Assembly (NCBI GenBank): GCA_040437565.1
Contig: JBDOQK010000075.1
Location: forward strand, 56,611-120,610
Length of the DNA: 64,000 nucleotides
Direction of reading: 5' to 3'
Origin: Albugo candida
Taxonomy: Eukaryota > Oomycota > Peronosporomycetes > Albuginales
The notes under the pieces are model-generated. The model searched no databases. It saw only the letters and a program-made list of their open reading frames with translations, and was not told the DNA's origin. Position 1 is the first letter of the stretch; every line of letters starts with the position of its first letter. The position numbers and the translations under genes were made by a program. Positions 12,462-23,471 of this stretch are shown here, piece after piece.

Positions 12462-13113
12462 TTAGAGTTTCCGGCTTTTATCAAAATATCGGCGATGTTC
12501 AGGCTTTTTATCAAAATATTCATACTGATCAGGCTGCACGTTCTCGTGTAAGGTTATTATGAATTCCAGCTGCTTCAGCGCGCATTCTCCGAATAAAAGG
12601 ACATTATTGCCCGTGTCCGCTTCTACTCCTGCAACGTCAAGATCCAATGTATTTACAGTGTTTTCCAATTTTATGGGGGGGAATTCTAGTTGTAGCATGA
12701 ATGAGATCACACAATATCAATATATGTTTATTCGTACGGCTTTTTTCGGGATCGCTCGAATCAGGAAAGGTAAATGTGGCAGTTGATCTACCTTCAAGCG
12801 GAATGGGTACAGACGGTTCAGGTGGTGGATCCAGCTTTTGTACAGATATTACCTATTTTATAAGGCCATGAAACGCGATGTAGAGATCAGGGCAATTCAT
12901 CACTCTAGGACACCACCGAATAAGCTTATCATCGAGTTTTTCAAGAGTGTCAATCTCAACTTTCGGGTCCGGGTTGCAACCGTATCGGAAGGGATCATTA
13001 GACAGGGCAGTGCATGTAATACAATCCTTCACAAATCAACCAATTACGGACGAGCATGTGATCAATAGAAACCATCCGGCTGCGAGATGGACAAAAGTTC
13101 GGACTTGTTCCAT
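12462..13113 (-). pseudogene. Broken paralogue of the secreted protein at 6270-6986
   Basis: It begins with a good signal peptide from the ATG at 13113 (MEQVRTF, then HLAAGWFLLITCSSVIG). A head with DCITC, DPFRYGCNPDPK and RVMNCPDLYIAFHGLI follows, then PLEGRSTATFTF and near the end FGECALKQLEFIITL. The order and spacing match the intact gene at 6270-6986, which has NPHDYVC, NCPTLRFVSDGLI, PLEKDTTWTITL and GRSALKQMSLTLL. It is broken, with about three breaks. Same strand and ~5.5 kb spacing suggest an old local duplication. Function is unknown; it is a secreted, candidate host-interaction family. Confidence 0.6.
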
Positions 13114-13209
13114 GAGGATTAGGTTGGTTGCGGATGATAGAGACGATCCCAAAATGAGCAACAACGCGAGGAACGCTGGCTGAGCCACAACTGATAGTGT
13201 TCCACCAAC

Positions 13210-13398
13210 TTAAATTATAGCTGAGTGCAACGATGGGCAGCTGACGCTAGCGGGACTTCCTATCCATGTATACACGGTATCATAGCAATCTGAAATCTCA
13301 CACCGTACATCGTTACATGCCGCAGTTCCTGCACAACGTGGCAACTTGAATAAACAAAAAGAATCACATTTTACTGTACATAAAACAGACGCATGCAC
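13210..13398 (-). other. Cysteine-rich open frame, no ATG
   Basis: A 62-codon open frame carries eight cysteines (VLC, VKC, SFC, PRC, AAC, VRC, SDC, VSC), dense enough to suggest a disulfide-knotted secreted domain. It has no ATG, and the codon before it follows an AG, so it might be an exon or a fragment. It lies just upstream of the broken secreted-protein paralogue but in a separate stretch. No family was recognised. Confidence 0.25.
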
Positions 13399-13599
13399 CT
13401 GACTTTCGTTCGACTTTAGATCTACATTACAGCTCTATACAGTGCAAGACACTTATAACCAGCACGTTTAATCGGTAGACAAGAATTCTTTCTCTTCACA
13501 GAAAAGATTTAATGTAGAAAAAAGAATTCCATTGTGCTAAAGAATAGACGCTACGCTGTAAGATAATGGAAGCCAATTCTTCGTAACTTTATTTTTGTA

Positions 13600-14404
13600 G
13601 GACTAGTAGGGCCTTGAAACTCGGCCAGTTTCGGCAATTTTCAATGGGACAAGCGATATTTGGCCGCCCGAAAATCAATAACCTGTATTACTTAATATTA
13701 TTGGGCCCGAACTCTTTTATTAAGTATGTATGACAAGTTATCAATTATGAAACAATCTCCGAAAGTATGGTCTCATTTATGTAGTATTAAGCCGTGAGGC
13801 AGTTCATGTCCATCAGGATTGAATTTGGTACGCGTCGGTGAGAACGGTACTTTTTGACGGCATATTCCGCAGCTTTACCACTTAACCCTTTGCGGTAAAC
13901 ATCCATGTACCGCTGAGATTTTTGATAGTGGTTCCTTATCTCGGTCAAACTGACCGAATCCAATGCTTTTGGCACCACGTCCTTTAGTCCAGTCCATGAA
14001 TAATTGCAGTGTATCCGTGCGTACCGCTTGGCAGAGCCCCAAAAGTTCTCAATGAAGCTGAGTTCAGAATGAAATCTTGGATAAAATATTATCATGTGGC
14101 CGGCACCAACAATAAGCTCTTCTAACATGCATTTCTGGCGAAGAAAGTCCGGTTGATTTGCCATAATTTTTCTGGCACAGCAGTCCAGTTCGGTTGTAGG
14201 ACATTTCACGCGACAGTCAAGTGTAAGGCCTGCACGCCAAATTCCTCGTTCTTCAAGGACAACTTTGATACCCTTTGCCTTGCCACGAAGTTTTTCAATT
14301 GCATGATCTTCTGGAAAAACCAATTCCTGGTAAATTCCATTTCCCCAAGTCGTTTGTCGCATCAGATGTTGTTTGCCACCAGGGCCCAGGTTCATGCGGT
14401 TTGC
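13600..14404 (-). mobile_element. DDE transposon copy 1, 3' half
   Basis: Minus-strand frame 14395-13787, 202 residues without a stop, is the C-terminal half of a DDE transposase of the Tc1/mariner-like type widespread in fungi and oomycetes. It shows MNLGPGGKQ, FPEDHAIEKLRGKAKGIKVV, LEERG, FLRQKCMLEELI, IFYPRFHSELSFIENFWGSA with the third catalytic residue (E) at 14050-14048, and the tail MDVYRKGLSGKAAEYAVKKY. The N-terminal half with the first two catalytic aspartates is lost into the gap at 14405. A second copy with the same protein is at 21.9-25.3 kb. The A+T-rich 13600-13786 contains the 3' flank, and its terminal repeat is not certain. Confidence 0.75.
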
Positions 14405-14504
14405 NNNNNNNNNNNNNNNNNNNNNNNNNNNNNNNNNNNNNNNNNNNNNNNNNNNNNNNNNNNNNNNNNNNNNNNNNNNNNNNNNNNNNNNNNNNNNNNN
14501 NNNN
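14405..14504. other. Assembly gap (100 N)
   Basis: It separates transposase copy 1 from the SINE. The fixed size of 100 is a placeholder, so the true length is unknown. Confidence 0.95.
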
Positions 14505-14630
14505 TTGGGAGGCAGATATTTCCAAGCTTATTGCTTGGGTGGGCTCCAACCGCTGCCCACACTGCCGTGGATCGAACTAACGACCTCCGGCAGGGGGTCC
14601 GTGCGCTCAAGTGCTTAACCGACTGAGCCC
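14505..14630 (-). mobile_element. tRNA-derived SINE, copy A
   Basis: On the minus strand it reads GGGCTCAGTCGGTTAAGC (an A-box-like element), then GTTCGATCCACGGC (B-box-like), then a tail ending GAAATATCTGCCTCCCAA. It matches copy B at 16841-17014. The head looks tRNA-derived and the tail is unrelated to a tRNA, so it is a SINE and not a tRNA gene. Its 5' end abuts a LINE 5' fragment. Confidence 0.7.
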
Positions 14631-14722
14631 ACTTCTCAATTTACCGGCTACTACGTAACCCGCCAATTTAGTACAAAACTACACGAAAAACTACCTTTTT
14701 CAACTCTTTCCTCTCTTAATCA
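14631..14722 (+). mobile_element. LINE 5' end fragment
   Basis: ACTTCTCAATTTACCGGCTA and the following A/C-rich leader match the start of the LINE at 37825-37915 (same order: TACAAAAC repeats, ACTACC, CAAC, CTCTC). Only the 5' leader is present. What follows does not resemble the LINE ORF1. The fragment sits head to head with SINE copy A. Confidence 0.55.
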
Positions 14723-14979
14723 TGAATGTAGAAGGCTTTGATTTTGTGGGAGTAATGAACGAAACGCTCCTGCTAGATAAATGCTGCATCTTGACTGGAC
14801 AGCCATCGTTCTCAAAAGACAGGCAGGGAGAAAAAGTAGCGGACTAGTCAAAATAAACTGATGGACGTAATCGAAAAGTCTATCTTTCCAAATTAATAAA
14901 ACTCAAAACATGTGCGATGTGATGAGTTTATCTCAAAGCTTTACAACTGGCATGAAGAAGATAAATAAGGAGCTAAACG

Positions 14980-15540
14980 CGAAAAATCAACGAGCACAGT
15001 CCAAGACATTCACTGCCTTGGCTTGTTAGTATGGGCCTGATGTTTGAATGAATTTCAGCCTTGNNNNNNNNNNNNNNNNNNNNNNNNNNNNNNNNNNNNN
15101 NNNNNNNNNNNNNNNNNNNNNNNNNNNNNNNNNNNNNNNNNNNNNNNNNNNNNNNNNNNNNNNATGGGCCTGATGTTTGAATGAATTTCAGCCTTGGTTT
15201 TACTATCGTGGTCATACTCAAAGTTTCCTGGTCAACTTGACTAGGAATTGAGCTCGAAAAATAACTTTTGTAAGATATTTTAGCGTTTAGCAAGTCGAGT
15301 TTGACGCAGGTAATGCGTCGAAGCATCTCCATGGTGTTTTGACAGACGCGTTATTACGATCGAGCAAGTTGAAATTTGGAAGGAAAAAGCCAATTTCAGA
15401 TGTCGGAGATTCTGTAGCATCTGATCATGATAATGCATATAGCTGCGACATTTGTCGACGAAAGTGTGTCCTGGGTAGATGGTGTCTTTGCAATTGACTT
15501 CATCGAGCAAGAAGACGAGTTCATTATACGGGATAATGGT
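14980..15540 (-). other. Possible coding fragments around a gap
   Basis: Minus-strand frames 15510-15280 (FLLDEVNCKDTIYPGHTFVD, then KCRSYMHYHDQMLQNLRHLK) and 15332 downwards (TMEMLRRITCVKLDLLNAKI) look coding in composition but are in different frames. No family could be assigned. The bases 15031-15063 are repeated exactly after the gap at 15164-15196. Confidence 0.3.
15031..15196. repeat. 33-bp direct duplication around gap 15064-15163
   Basis: 15031-15063 and 15164-15196 are identical, flanking 100 N. This is a typical unjoined contig overlap and most likely an assembly artefact. Confidence 0.8.
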
Positions 15541-15854
15541 GAAAAGTAAATGGTCGAGAATCAGTTAAATCGGCGTCGCCATGGTTCGTGCACGCAAAGA
15601 GCAGAAAAAGGGAGACCTAAATGAGATCTGCATAGAAGTCAGCTGGACATTGCTGTATGTGCAGAAACATTCGTCTGAATGCCGGAGCTAAAAGGCAGTA
15701 GTCTAGACGAGGAAGAATTCCCACCACCCAACATGAGAAAGCAGAATGATTGGAAGGGTGTGCGCTTTGTTGCCCGTTCCATGGATGCGCTGTATTTGCT
15801 CAGAATATTATGATATGTCGTTTTCTCTGGAGCACCTACGCAAGTATGTTTACA

Positions 15855-16085
15855 CTATCTGTTGCTGAACCTATCCATTTGCGGTAGAGTTCTCATAACC
15901 GCGATCAGAGTGGGACCATCTCTGCTTATATTGATACGTGACAGGAAATACTGATACAAATCAGTTCCACACTTTTTTGCATAATGTGTCCTAACTACAC
16001 GCGCTGATCCCGCCAGTCTCTCAGCGCAAGCGACAATGTAAAGGACAAGTTGATCGACCAAATCGGGTGGAATCTCGCAGTCCAT
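15855..16085 (-). pseudogene. Unidentified coding fragment
   Basis: A frame of 76 codons starting with ATG at 16085. It reads PPDLVDQLVLYIVACAERLA, then THYAKKCGTDLYQYFLSRIN, and is coding-like with helices. It is short for a whole protein, and the upstream ~100 bases do not continue it, so it is probably one exon or a remnant. No family was recognised. Confidence 0.35.
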
Positions 16086-16235
16086 GTCGATGACTTCATT
16101 TAAGCTCCATAACGCCTATTATCTGAAATGACCATCATTCGGCGCTGACGATAAACCGGTATGACCGTATCACAATGACCTTTACAATACCGTCACGTAC
16201 CGATTTCGCACAGCGCCGCCAGACTTCTCAGTACT

Positions 16236-16840
16236 TTGTATATGGAGAATGTGTCACCACGATTCAAGCAACAAGTCCATCCGAAGTACAATATAGATCT
16301 AGCTAAGGGTGGGAATATAAACATTCGAGTTCCTGTCTCTCTACCGCAACTACGACCAGCACTTAAAACTATTTGCAGCCATTTGTGTACATGTGGAGAC
16401 GCTATAAACCGGTTTTTCGAATTATATAAACTCTTATTGGATGAAATTAGGCGATTAGAGCTCTCCGATGAGAATGTATCAAATTGCAATCAGAAAGCCG
16501 ATCTGATGAAGCAAAAGCACTATAAAGCGCTCTCCATGCCCTTGTTTCCACCGATCTAACGATACTGGTAGACAGCGCTGAATCCAAAGTCCATGCCGAC
16601 ATTCAACATCTGCAAAAAGTCGCCTGAATGCACCATTATCGAACACAAATCTCACACATGAAAGCCTGCATTCAGGAGAGCAGATTTCATCACAAAATGA
16701 TTCGATCGAATCCGTTTTGGAACTCAAAAGCGCAATTAAAGAAAGCGTATCTCGAATTGAACGCATTCAAGCTGTTGTTGAGCAGGAAACACGCCGATTT
16801 CAACACAGGCAAAGCAGTGTTTTGGATAGGACGCATGACG
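16236..16840 (+). pseudogene. Coiled-coil protein, decayed
   Basis: Plus-strand coding-like pieces in three frames follow each other. 16236-16559 has LRPALKTICSHLCTCGDAIN, then RFFELYKLLLDEIRRLELSD. About 16535-16625 has STDLTILVDSAESKVHADIQ. About 16650-16840 has ESVLELKSAIKESVSRIERI, then QAVVEQETRRFQHRQSSVLD. Charged heptad-like helices dominate. At least two frame changes and stops separate them, so the gene is broken or contains unseen introns. SINE copy B begins where the last frame ends. The family could not be named. Confidence 0.45.
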
Positions 16841-17014
16841 AGGGGTCCGTACCCAGCTCAGTCGGTTAAGCACTTGAGCGCACGGACCCTCTGCCGGAGG
16901 TCGTTAGTTCGATCCCCGGCAGTGTGGGCAGCGGTTTGAGCCCACCCAAGCAATAAGCTTGGAAATATCTGCCTCCCTAGGTTTGAAGTCAGACTTAAGT
17001 GATATTCACACGGT
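16841..17014 (+). mobile_element. tRNA-derived SINE, copy B
   Basis: GGGGTCCGTACCCAGCTCAG, then TCGGTTAAGC (A-box region), TTAGTTCGATCCCCGGC (B-box region), a GTGGGC linker and the tail AAGCTTGGAAATATCTGCCT. The head can pair GGGTCCGT with ACGGACCC. It is shared with copy A (minus strand at 14505-14630), and the first ~25 bases are found again at 63560. It runs into a gap, so its 3' end is not seen. The T-stem does not pair properly, so a live tRNA is unlikely. Confidence 0.7.
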
Positions 17015-17114
17015 NNNNNNNNNNNNNNNNNNNNNNNNNNNNNNNNNNNNNNNNNNNNNNNNNNNNNNNNNNNNNNNNNNNNNNNNNNNNNNNNNNNNNN
17101 NNNNNNNNNNNNNN
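17015..17114. other. Assembly gap (100 N)
   Basis: It lies between SINE copy B and the Copia pol fossil. Placeholder length. Confidence 0.95.
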
Positions 17115-18715
17115 TGGTGTTTCAAATGGGCTACCATTGAAGTTTTGCGGTAATGTTGCTGAATATGCAGTCTACATCCTTAATCGAAGTATCATCAAGG
17201 AAAATGAAGGTAGCATCTTGCCTATTGAGATGTTGACCAAGAAATGAACGGTCAAACAAATATATCTGTGGGCGTGCGCTGGAAATCGACAATCATCATC
17301 GCAAACGACGATGAGATGAAGGTATATCGGGACTTCATACCAAAGGAGAATGCAGCGGGGGTAACTCGGCATTTTTGGAATGTTAAAAACCTGGTCTATA
17401 TTAACGATTGTAGAGAAGTGAAACCTTTTCCTGGCACCATCGGTCAGGAAAGTTCGACGGCAACGATGGCAAGCGCTCAACGATAAACCGGTCGTCCGGG
17501 TTGACACATGATCACCACCTAACACTGTTAAGACGCGATGTAGGCGATAAGCCGAGTGATAAAGGTAACATTATCGAAGTCCAAGACTTTGTCAGCACTA
17601 TCAGAGAACCAGACCCAAGAAACTACCGCTAGGCTGTGAAGAGAACTAGCAAGGATAAGTGGGTCGTGGCCATAAACGAAAAGATGACGCTTTGGATGCA
17701 AATGGTGTATGGAGAGTGGTAAGACTCACACGTTCTCCACAATAAGTGGGTGTTTAGGACGAATACAGATATTGCTAGGAATGTGGAGAGATATAAGGCG
17801 AGAATCGTTGCATGCGGAAATGAACACGAATCAACTAAGCTTTGACTTCCGCCAGGGTAACAGAATTTGAAGCCGTAAAGCTGATCTTGGTACTCTACCA
17901 TCGAAGGAATTTCCAGCACGTCATCCTGACCTTCAAAATAAATATGTCAGGAATGGAAAAAAGACATTGGCATATACATGAGAGTGCCAAGCGAAATGCA
18001 AGTGGTGAGGATATCTTGATGCAACATTAAGTCAAGCATACGAAAGAGCCTGCTCTATCGTTAGAGAGTCACTCTATGACCTGTTGCAGGCCGGAAGGTT
18101 ATGGAGAAAGCTTTTTTACTCAAAGTTAGTCGGCCTGGGTTTCGTGCAGTGTACAACAGACATGTTTTTGTACATCAGAGATACCGATGGAAAAGTTACG
18201 CTGTATGTATGTATGGCGACGACTTGTTGGTCCCCGAAACTTCAACTCATGTTTTGGACGCTTTTGCGACGGCATGGTGTCCTTGTAAATAAAAGGTTTG
18301 GGTGCTGTGAATATTTTTTGGTTCACGTATAATGTTGGACTCTGGAGATGGTTAAATTCTGGATCAAGAAGTGGTCGACTCACTGTTACAGGACCATGGT
18401 TTAGTATAGGCAAACGGAGTTTGAATCCCAATTGGCGAATCATGCAACGAAGAGGAAATACGGGGTTCCGAATTCTTGGTTGCATCGCACGAACGCAGCA
18501 TCAAGGCCTTTCAGTCCCTCGATGGGATTCTACTATGGATTGCACGATGCACTCTCCCATATATCTGTTTAGCAGTTCGCCACACAGCCTGGCAGACTCA
18601 CAAACCGACGATGAGGGACTGATAAATGACCTAGCGAGTCGCGCTTTTTCTATCGGACACGAAATCGTTGAAGTTATGCTTGAACAGCACAAGCCAACCA
18701 GTGGACGCCATTAAA
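17115..18715 (+). mobile_element. Copia pol fossil: integrase end, RT, RNase H start
   Basis: A Copia pol remnant read in order on the plus strand. It has the end of integrase near 17130-17245 (AEYAVYILNRS, LPIEMLTKK). A block near 17700-17830 resembles the start of Copia RT (HNKWVFRTNTD, ERYKARIVACGNE). An RT core lies near 18060-18300 (QAGRLWRKLFYSKL, TDMFLYIRDTDGK). Weaker downstream sequence lies near 18480-18700 (SHISV, PGRLTNRR). It is heavily broken, with many breaks, and old. No LTR was found at either end. It may belong to the same family as the 0.5-kb fossil but does not overlap it. Confidence 0.7.
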
Positions 18716-20374
18716 AGTGAAAGATGAAGCGACGATTAGTTTGCTGGTTTAGGTCGCAAACAAAGTCGGTCTCACGATGCATATGGGTATAGTCACGGCA
18801 TGCGAAGTCCGTTGCTGCGTCTTAGCTGGTCGTGGCCGTCTAGAGCCGAGAAAGCTTTGTGCGAACTGGACATAAAAGGGGTTGAGCTGATGCTCTCGGG
18901 GATGTAAAATCAAGCGGCGATCAAGCAACCACAAATCGGGGAAACTACCCAAAGCGCGACATTCGTTTCGATTTCATTTGAGCTCCCTCTCACGAAACGT
19001 TCTTGCAGCCAAGTTTGTCAAGTCTGATGAGATGATACCAGATGGACTCATACAACCTTGTGTCGTCCGTCTCACCGAGATACGGCTATATTTCATCGGC
19101 CCACATGTGATTTCTTCCATTACTAATTTTATTCGAACCACTTGAATTCCTACTACGAATCACCTCAATCATGCAACATCCATGAATTCCTATTCATTTA
19201 CCAGCGCATCCTGCAAGTCCGCAAAGATTTCGTTGCTATCAAACCACATGAGAAATAGATGCACGTAACTTCGCTGGATTCAGATGTTCGCGGTATATAT
19301 CGTTGAATGCAACAACATCGCGCACCATTAATCGAATTTTAAGGTCGTTAATATGTTCCATTTGTTGATGAGCTGATGCTTTTGACCGCAGGAAGACGTC
19401 TTATTCCCATTAGGTGAGCAGAAAAGTGTCAGTGATATTATATATTTATGAACACTCACCGTTTCGTTACTTAAGACAAGAGATGCATGCTTTCCTCGAT
19501 ATCAACAATGGGTCAAATTGCAACATCGGGTTCTGGAAGAAACTATGTACTATCATCCTGCAAACTACACGAATTCCAAACAGGAAGCATTAGCTTTGTT
19601 ATGATGCGCTGTAAGATATACCACTATGGTTGTATACAGCCGTATGGGCATCCGGTTAGTCAGTATGACATGTGATAATGTCACTGGAGAAAACTTCTGA
19701 ATGCTTAGTCTTCTTCTGATCTTTTATTACATGTTTTCATGCCAGCTTTATGTGTGCGAGTGGCTGTGAACCATCCTCTCCTGCAAGCGCTATAGGCATA
19801 AGTTCAAGGTAAAGGCAGCGCAGGCTGGTGACAATGATGTTTTGATTGAGAGTAATGCGTGGCGTAGTGATCAATTAAATATTTAGCATCAATTACTTGA
19901 TTTGAATATTGGTTATGAATTTGCGTATACGTAGAATCGTTCCCGTTACACGTGATACAAGTTTTTGCACGAGAAGGGTTGTAGCTTAACAAGTATTGAG
20001 ACACATACAAAGGTCATAGAATTGTGACGAATGCAATAATAAACTTCTGCACAGGCGAGTCGGTATTCTAGTATGGCAATACACATATAGTAGAAATAAA
20101 AAAGCAATGTCACCTTGGAAACAAAGTCTTAGATGAGAATGCGTTGTAGCTATGGATTCAATTCTCGCTATGTTCAGATGAGAGAAGTTTCAAAATAGAG
20201 TCACTATCCACAAAGTATGGCTGGGGTCGAAATAGACTCTGTTAGAGAAATAAGACGAATTAAGTTTCTATTGATGGAGCATGGGCTCCAGACCGAGATT
20301 TATGATACTCCAATTTATATTCGGTGTTATCACCAGGCGTGTTCTTTTAGCGCTTTTTCTTTACTTCTGTGGTT
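18716..20374. other. No supported gene
   Basis: Only short frames occur. 19062-19125 resembles 26768-26830 (CGTCTCAC…CACATGTGATTTCTT), a weak diverged repeat. Nothing else was recognised. Confidence 0.4.
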
Positions 20375-21206
20375 TCAATACCAAAGAAGTGTTTTCGAGC
20401 TTCTTTTGTCTTTGCCAACACCAAAAGCAGAATCTACATCTCGGAATGGTGTCTGCCGAAGATTGTTATTATATAAAATACTGACTCCCACACTATCTAA
20501 TGCGCGCAAATCGGACAATTTGCAAATCGCATCTTCATTTCTACCATCCAAACGTAATGATTCGTCAGATAGAACAACGTTTTCCTTTTGTGTGAGGCAT
20601 TTGAAACTACCAATCATATCACTTCCATTATCCGTTTCGTCCGTCCATCTGTATAAAGTCACTATTGCTCCTAAAGGCTGGTCTTGCTACAACCACTGAC
20701 TGATGCTCTCACCAACTCTTTCCTTGTCCGCGAATTGAAACTGCTGTTAAGTTTTTTGCGATTTGATTCGTACAGGCATACTGTTTCCGATATAAGATCG
20801 ACTTCTGTGTATCTAAATTCTCGAGGAACTCTGGATCTATATATTAGGTGACCATTGAGTGTTTCCGGAAAATGATACTAAGAATGCGATTGGCGACAGC
20901 TTGGAATGAAACTCTCCGGAAAGTCTTTACAGTATAGAAATTCGCTCCTCTCACTATTTTAGACCAGGAAACATCCACCATGACCATTCGATTGCAAATA
21001 CTGCTTTTTGTGGATCTCATTCAAAAGCTCTGGATTCGATACTCCAGAAGCTGATTAAATATGTTCAACAGCAATGATGGTATAGTTATTTTTAACAATT
21101 TACGATTCGAAGCTCTGAAAATTTTAGCAGAAAGAAGAGAAAAGTCGTCATCGAAGGTGTATCGAGATGAGCGACGGCACGATTTGATTGTTTCTTCTCC
21201 TCTCAA
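20375..21206 (-). pseudogene. Decayed unknown protein
   Basis: The minus-strand frame 20662-20375 (GSDMIGSFKCLTQKENVVLS, LRLDGRNEDAICKLSDLRAL, DSVGVSILYNNNLRQTP) is coding-like. Upstream minus-strand pieces in other frames (RSRVPREFRYTEVDLISETV, then CLYESNRKKLNSSFNSRTRK, and a frame at 21206-21021) may belong to the same broken gene. No family was recognised. There are several frame changes. Confidence 0.3.
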
Positions 21207-21854
21207 GTCAGCATTAGGGCCAAGACCCTAGTGTGAAGGGGTACCGACGACAAACGTTTTAAGGCTGGTATGTGACTAGGTTAGTGGTTAACGCGAGTGC
21301 ATTCCGTCTGTTCTGTTTGCTAAAAATTATGGAGAGGGTGCGATGCATAGTGTATATTTGCTGAGTTATATTAGTGTTTTGTGGTGTTGACTACACCATA
21401 AATATTGCATTCGGTCGATTGCTGCTATAGTGCGGGACATCTAAAATCATCAACTATTCAACGGGTCGTTCGTGCTGCACATCACAGCCAGTAGGATTTA
21501 TTTTGATCAAAATCTGGCTCTGTCATAGGGAACGAGAGATGAAAAGCTTGGATTACAAACTCAGATTTATGTTCGGTTTATTTTTGGCGAAGATATGGGA
21601 ATTCTAAAACCGAGAAATTCCAAGGGATTTGGCTTGGGCAGCAAATTTTAGCCGGCCCAAAGAGAACTTTAAAAAGAAGATAGCCAATTATAGGCTACGC
21701 ACTCTTTCATCGTAGACAATAAAATGGCGCAACGTCTGGTCAATCAACGAAGCTATAATCACTTGCCACCTCTCTAAACAGTCGACCCTCGTTGCTACTT
21801 ATTTACAGATACAATCAAATACCATATATACAGTTCATTCATTAGTTAAAAAAA
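21207..21854. other. A+T-rich flank of transposon copy 2
   Basis: No reading frame was supported. 21600-21660 contains a GGCCGG- and GGCCCAAA-like stretch that may be related to a similar stretch near 25360-25390 in inverted form. If so, these could be the terminal inverted repeats of the DDE element. The match is weak. Confidence 0.25.
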
Positions 21855-23369
21855 AATCACCAATCATGTTGATGTCCATCATGATACAGTTGGGAATTTG
21901 ACGGTGGGACCGGTATTTCTTCACGGCGTATTCAGTAGCCTTTCCCGTCAAACCCTTCCGATAGACATCCATGTATCGAAAACATTTCTATGCACGGCGT
22001 CTACTTGTTGTTGGGGACGGATTCCAGAGCCTTCGGAACTGTGCTAACCAGGCCTTTCCAGCTGTAGTAACAGTTTTCATTGCGAGCATAGACCTTGGCA
22101 GCACCCCAGAAGTTATCAATGAAGTTTTATTCACAGTGAAACCTTGGATAAAATATTATCATTTGTCCGGCAGAAACGACAAATTCTTTCAACATTCCTC
22201 TCTGCTCCATGAAGTCATGATCGTTGTCAATCGTATTTTTTGCACAGAACGTTGTTAAACCAAGGCACTTGTCTTTGTAATGGAGGCACATTTCACTTTT
22301 CCTCAGGCCCCTCTTAATTAAAACCACTTTCAATCCCTTTGGCAAGCTTAAAAGAAATAAAAGGGTAAAAAACATGATTCAAATGGGTAGCATTTCAACT
22401 CAATATCTCTATCACCTCGAAGAGTAACATCAGGATGAGTGTCAGGAAAGCACATTGGCTGGACTATGCCATCTCTCATTCTCCCATTGCGCATCTTTGG
22501 TTATTTTCCACCTAATCCCAAATTCACTTTTTTACCGACAAGGGCATCAGTAGCAAATGCAGAATGACTTGTAGCATTGTCAAATGAAAAGAGGGCTCTG
22601 GGTGTGGGGTACTGTGCCTCAAAGATTGGAATTACACGATCACTCACTTGTTTTAAAAGATCTTCACCAGTCCACCACCCATCAGATTTCTTGCCAGGGG
22701 GCATTATAGCACACGCGTCTTTTGAGATGCGGGTGTGCTCGAGCTGCTTCAGATCACTCAGTGATAGGCGACCCACAACATCACACAAGAATTCGCTGAC
22801 ATGGATTGATTTTCCAGCTCGTTTTTTTCGAACTATTTGCTGTCCATCCGGCAGCCATAGATTCATCTGACCATCGTGTGCTGCGAAGGTGCTTTCATCG
22901 TGTATTACAGAATGATCGGCGCTCCCACTTGCCAGGTTTCAATCTCCATATCCGTCCCTGATAATATTGGCATCCGCACTCCAAAATCCGTCATGCGCTT
23001 CAGGAAGATAGTACGTTATTCAAGAACGTCGAGGCGTTCATGACCATTGACGATCATTCCTTTGTGAACTTGAGAATACTGTAGTCCTAGTCTCTGCATC
23101 CATCGGATTGAGGTCTTACCAGAAATCACTTGTGCTTCCTGCATTGGGAAGAATGTGATGATTGACATGCTTGGTGAATTCAACAGGGTCAATTTTTCAC
23201 TTGTTCTGACACAGATACAATCGGACTATGGCAAGAACATCTTCATCCATCAAAACGCTGCGTGTCTTGATATCTTGGTCTTGCTTGCTGTTCGGAAGAT
23301 GACCAGTGGCGTGATAGATGGTTCTCAAGTGCGAAGTAATCGACAAAACCATGATCCTTTCCCGAATGC

Positions 23370-23471
23370 CTGAAAAATGAATTCTGATGCATGAAGCTTG
23401 TAAACAAATGAAGCATCATCAAAATAATGATATGTTTATAACACTCACTAAAATACAACAGCCTCAACTCA
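23370..23471 (-). other. Intron in transposase copy 2
   Basis: The donor GTGAGT at 23471 and acceptor TTTTTCAG ending at 23370 enclose 102 nt on the minus strand. After it the frame resumes with GIRERIMVLSITSHLRTIYH. It is present identically in the duplicated copy at 24505-24606. Confidence 0.45.

Noticed and set aside
14980-15510. Dynein heavy-chain linker fragment
   Set aside because: A few residues around EMLRRITCVKLDL are reminiscent, but the flanking motifs do not follow and the frames do not agree.
16841-16930. A functional tRNA gene
   Set aside because: The promoter boxes are present but the T-stem and acceptor do not pair, and the sequence recurs with a shared non-tRNA tail. A SINE explains it better.
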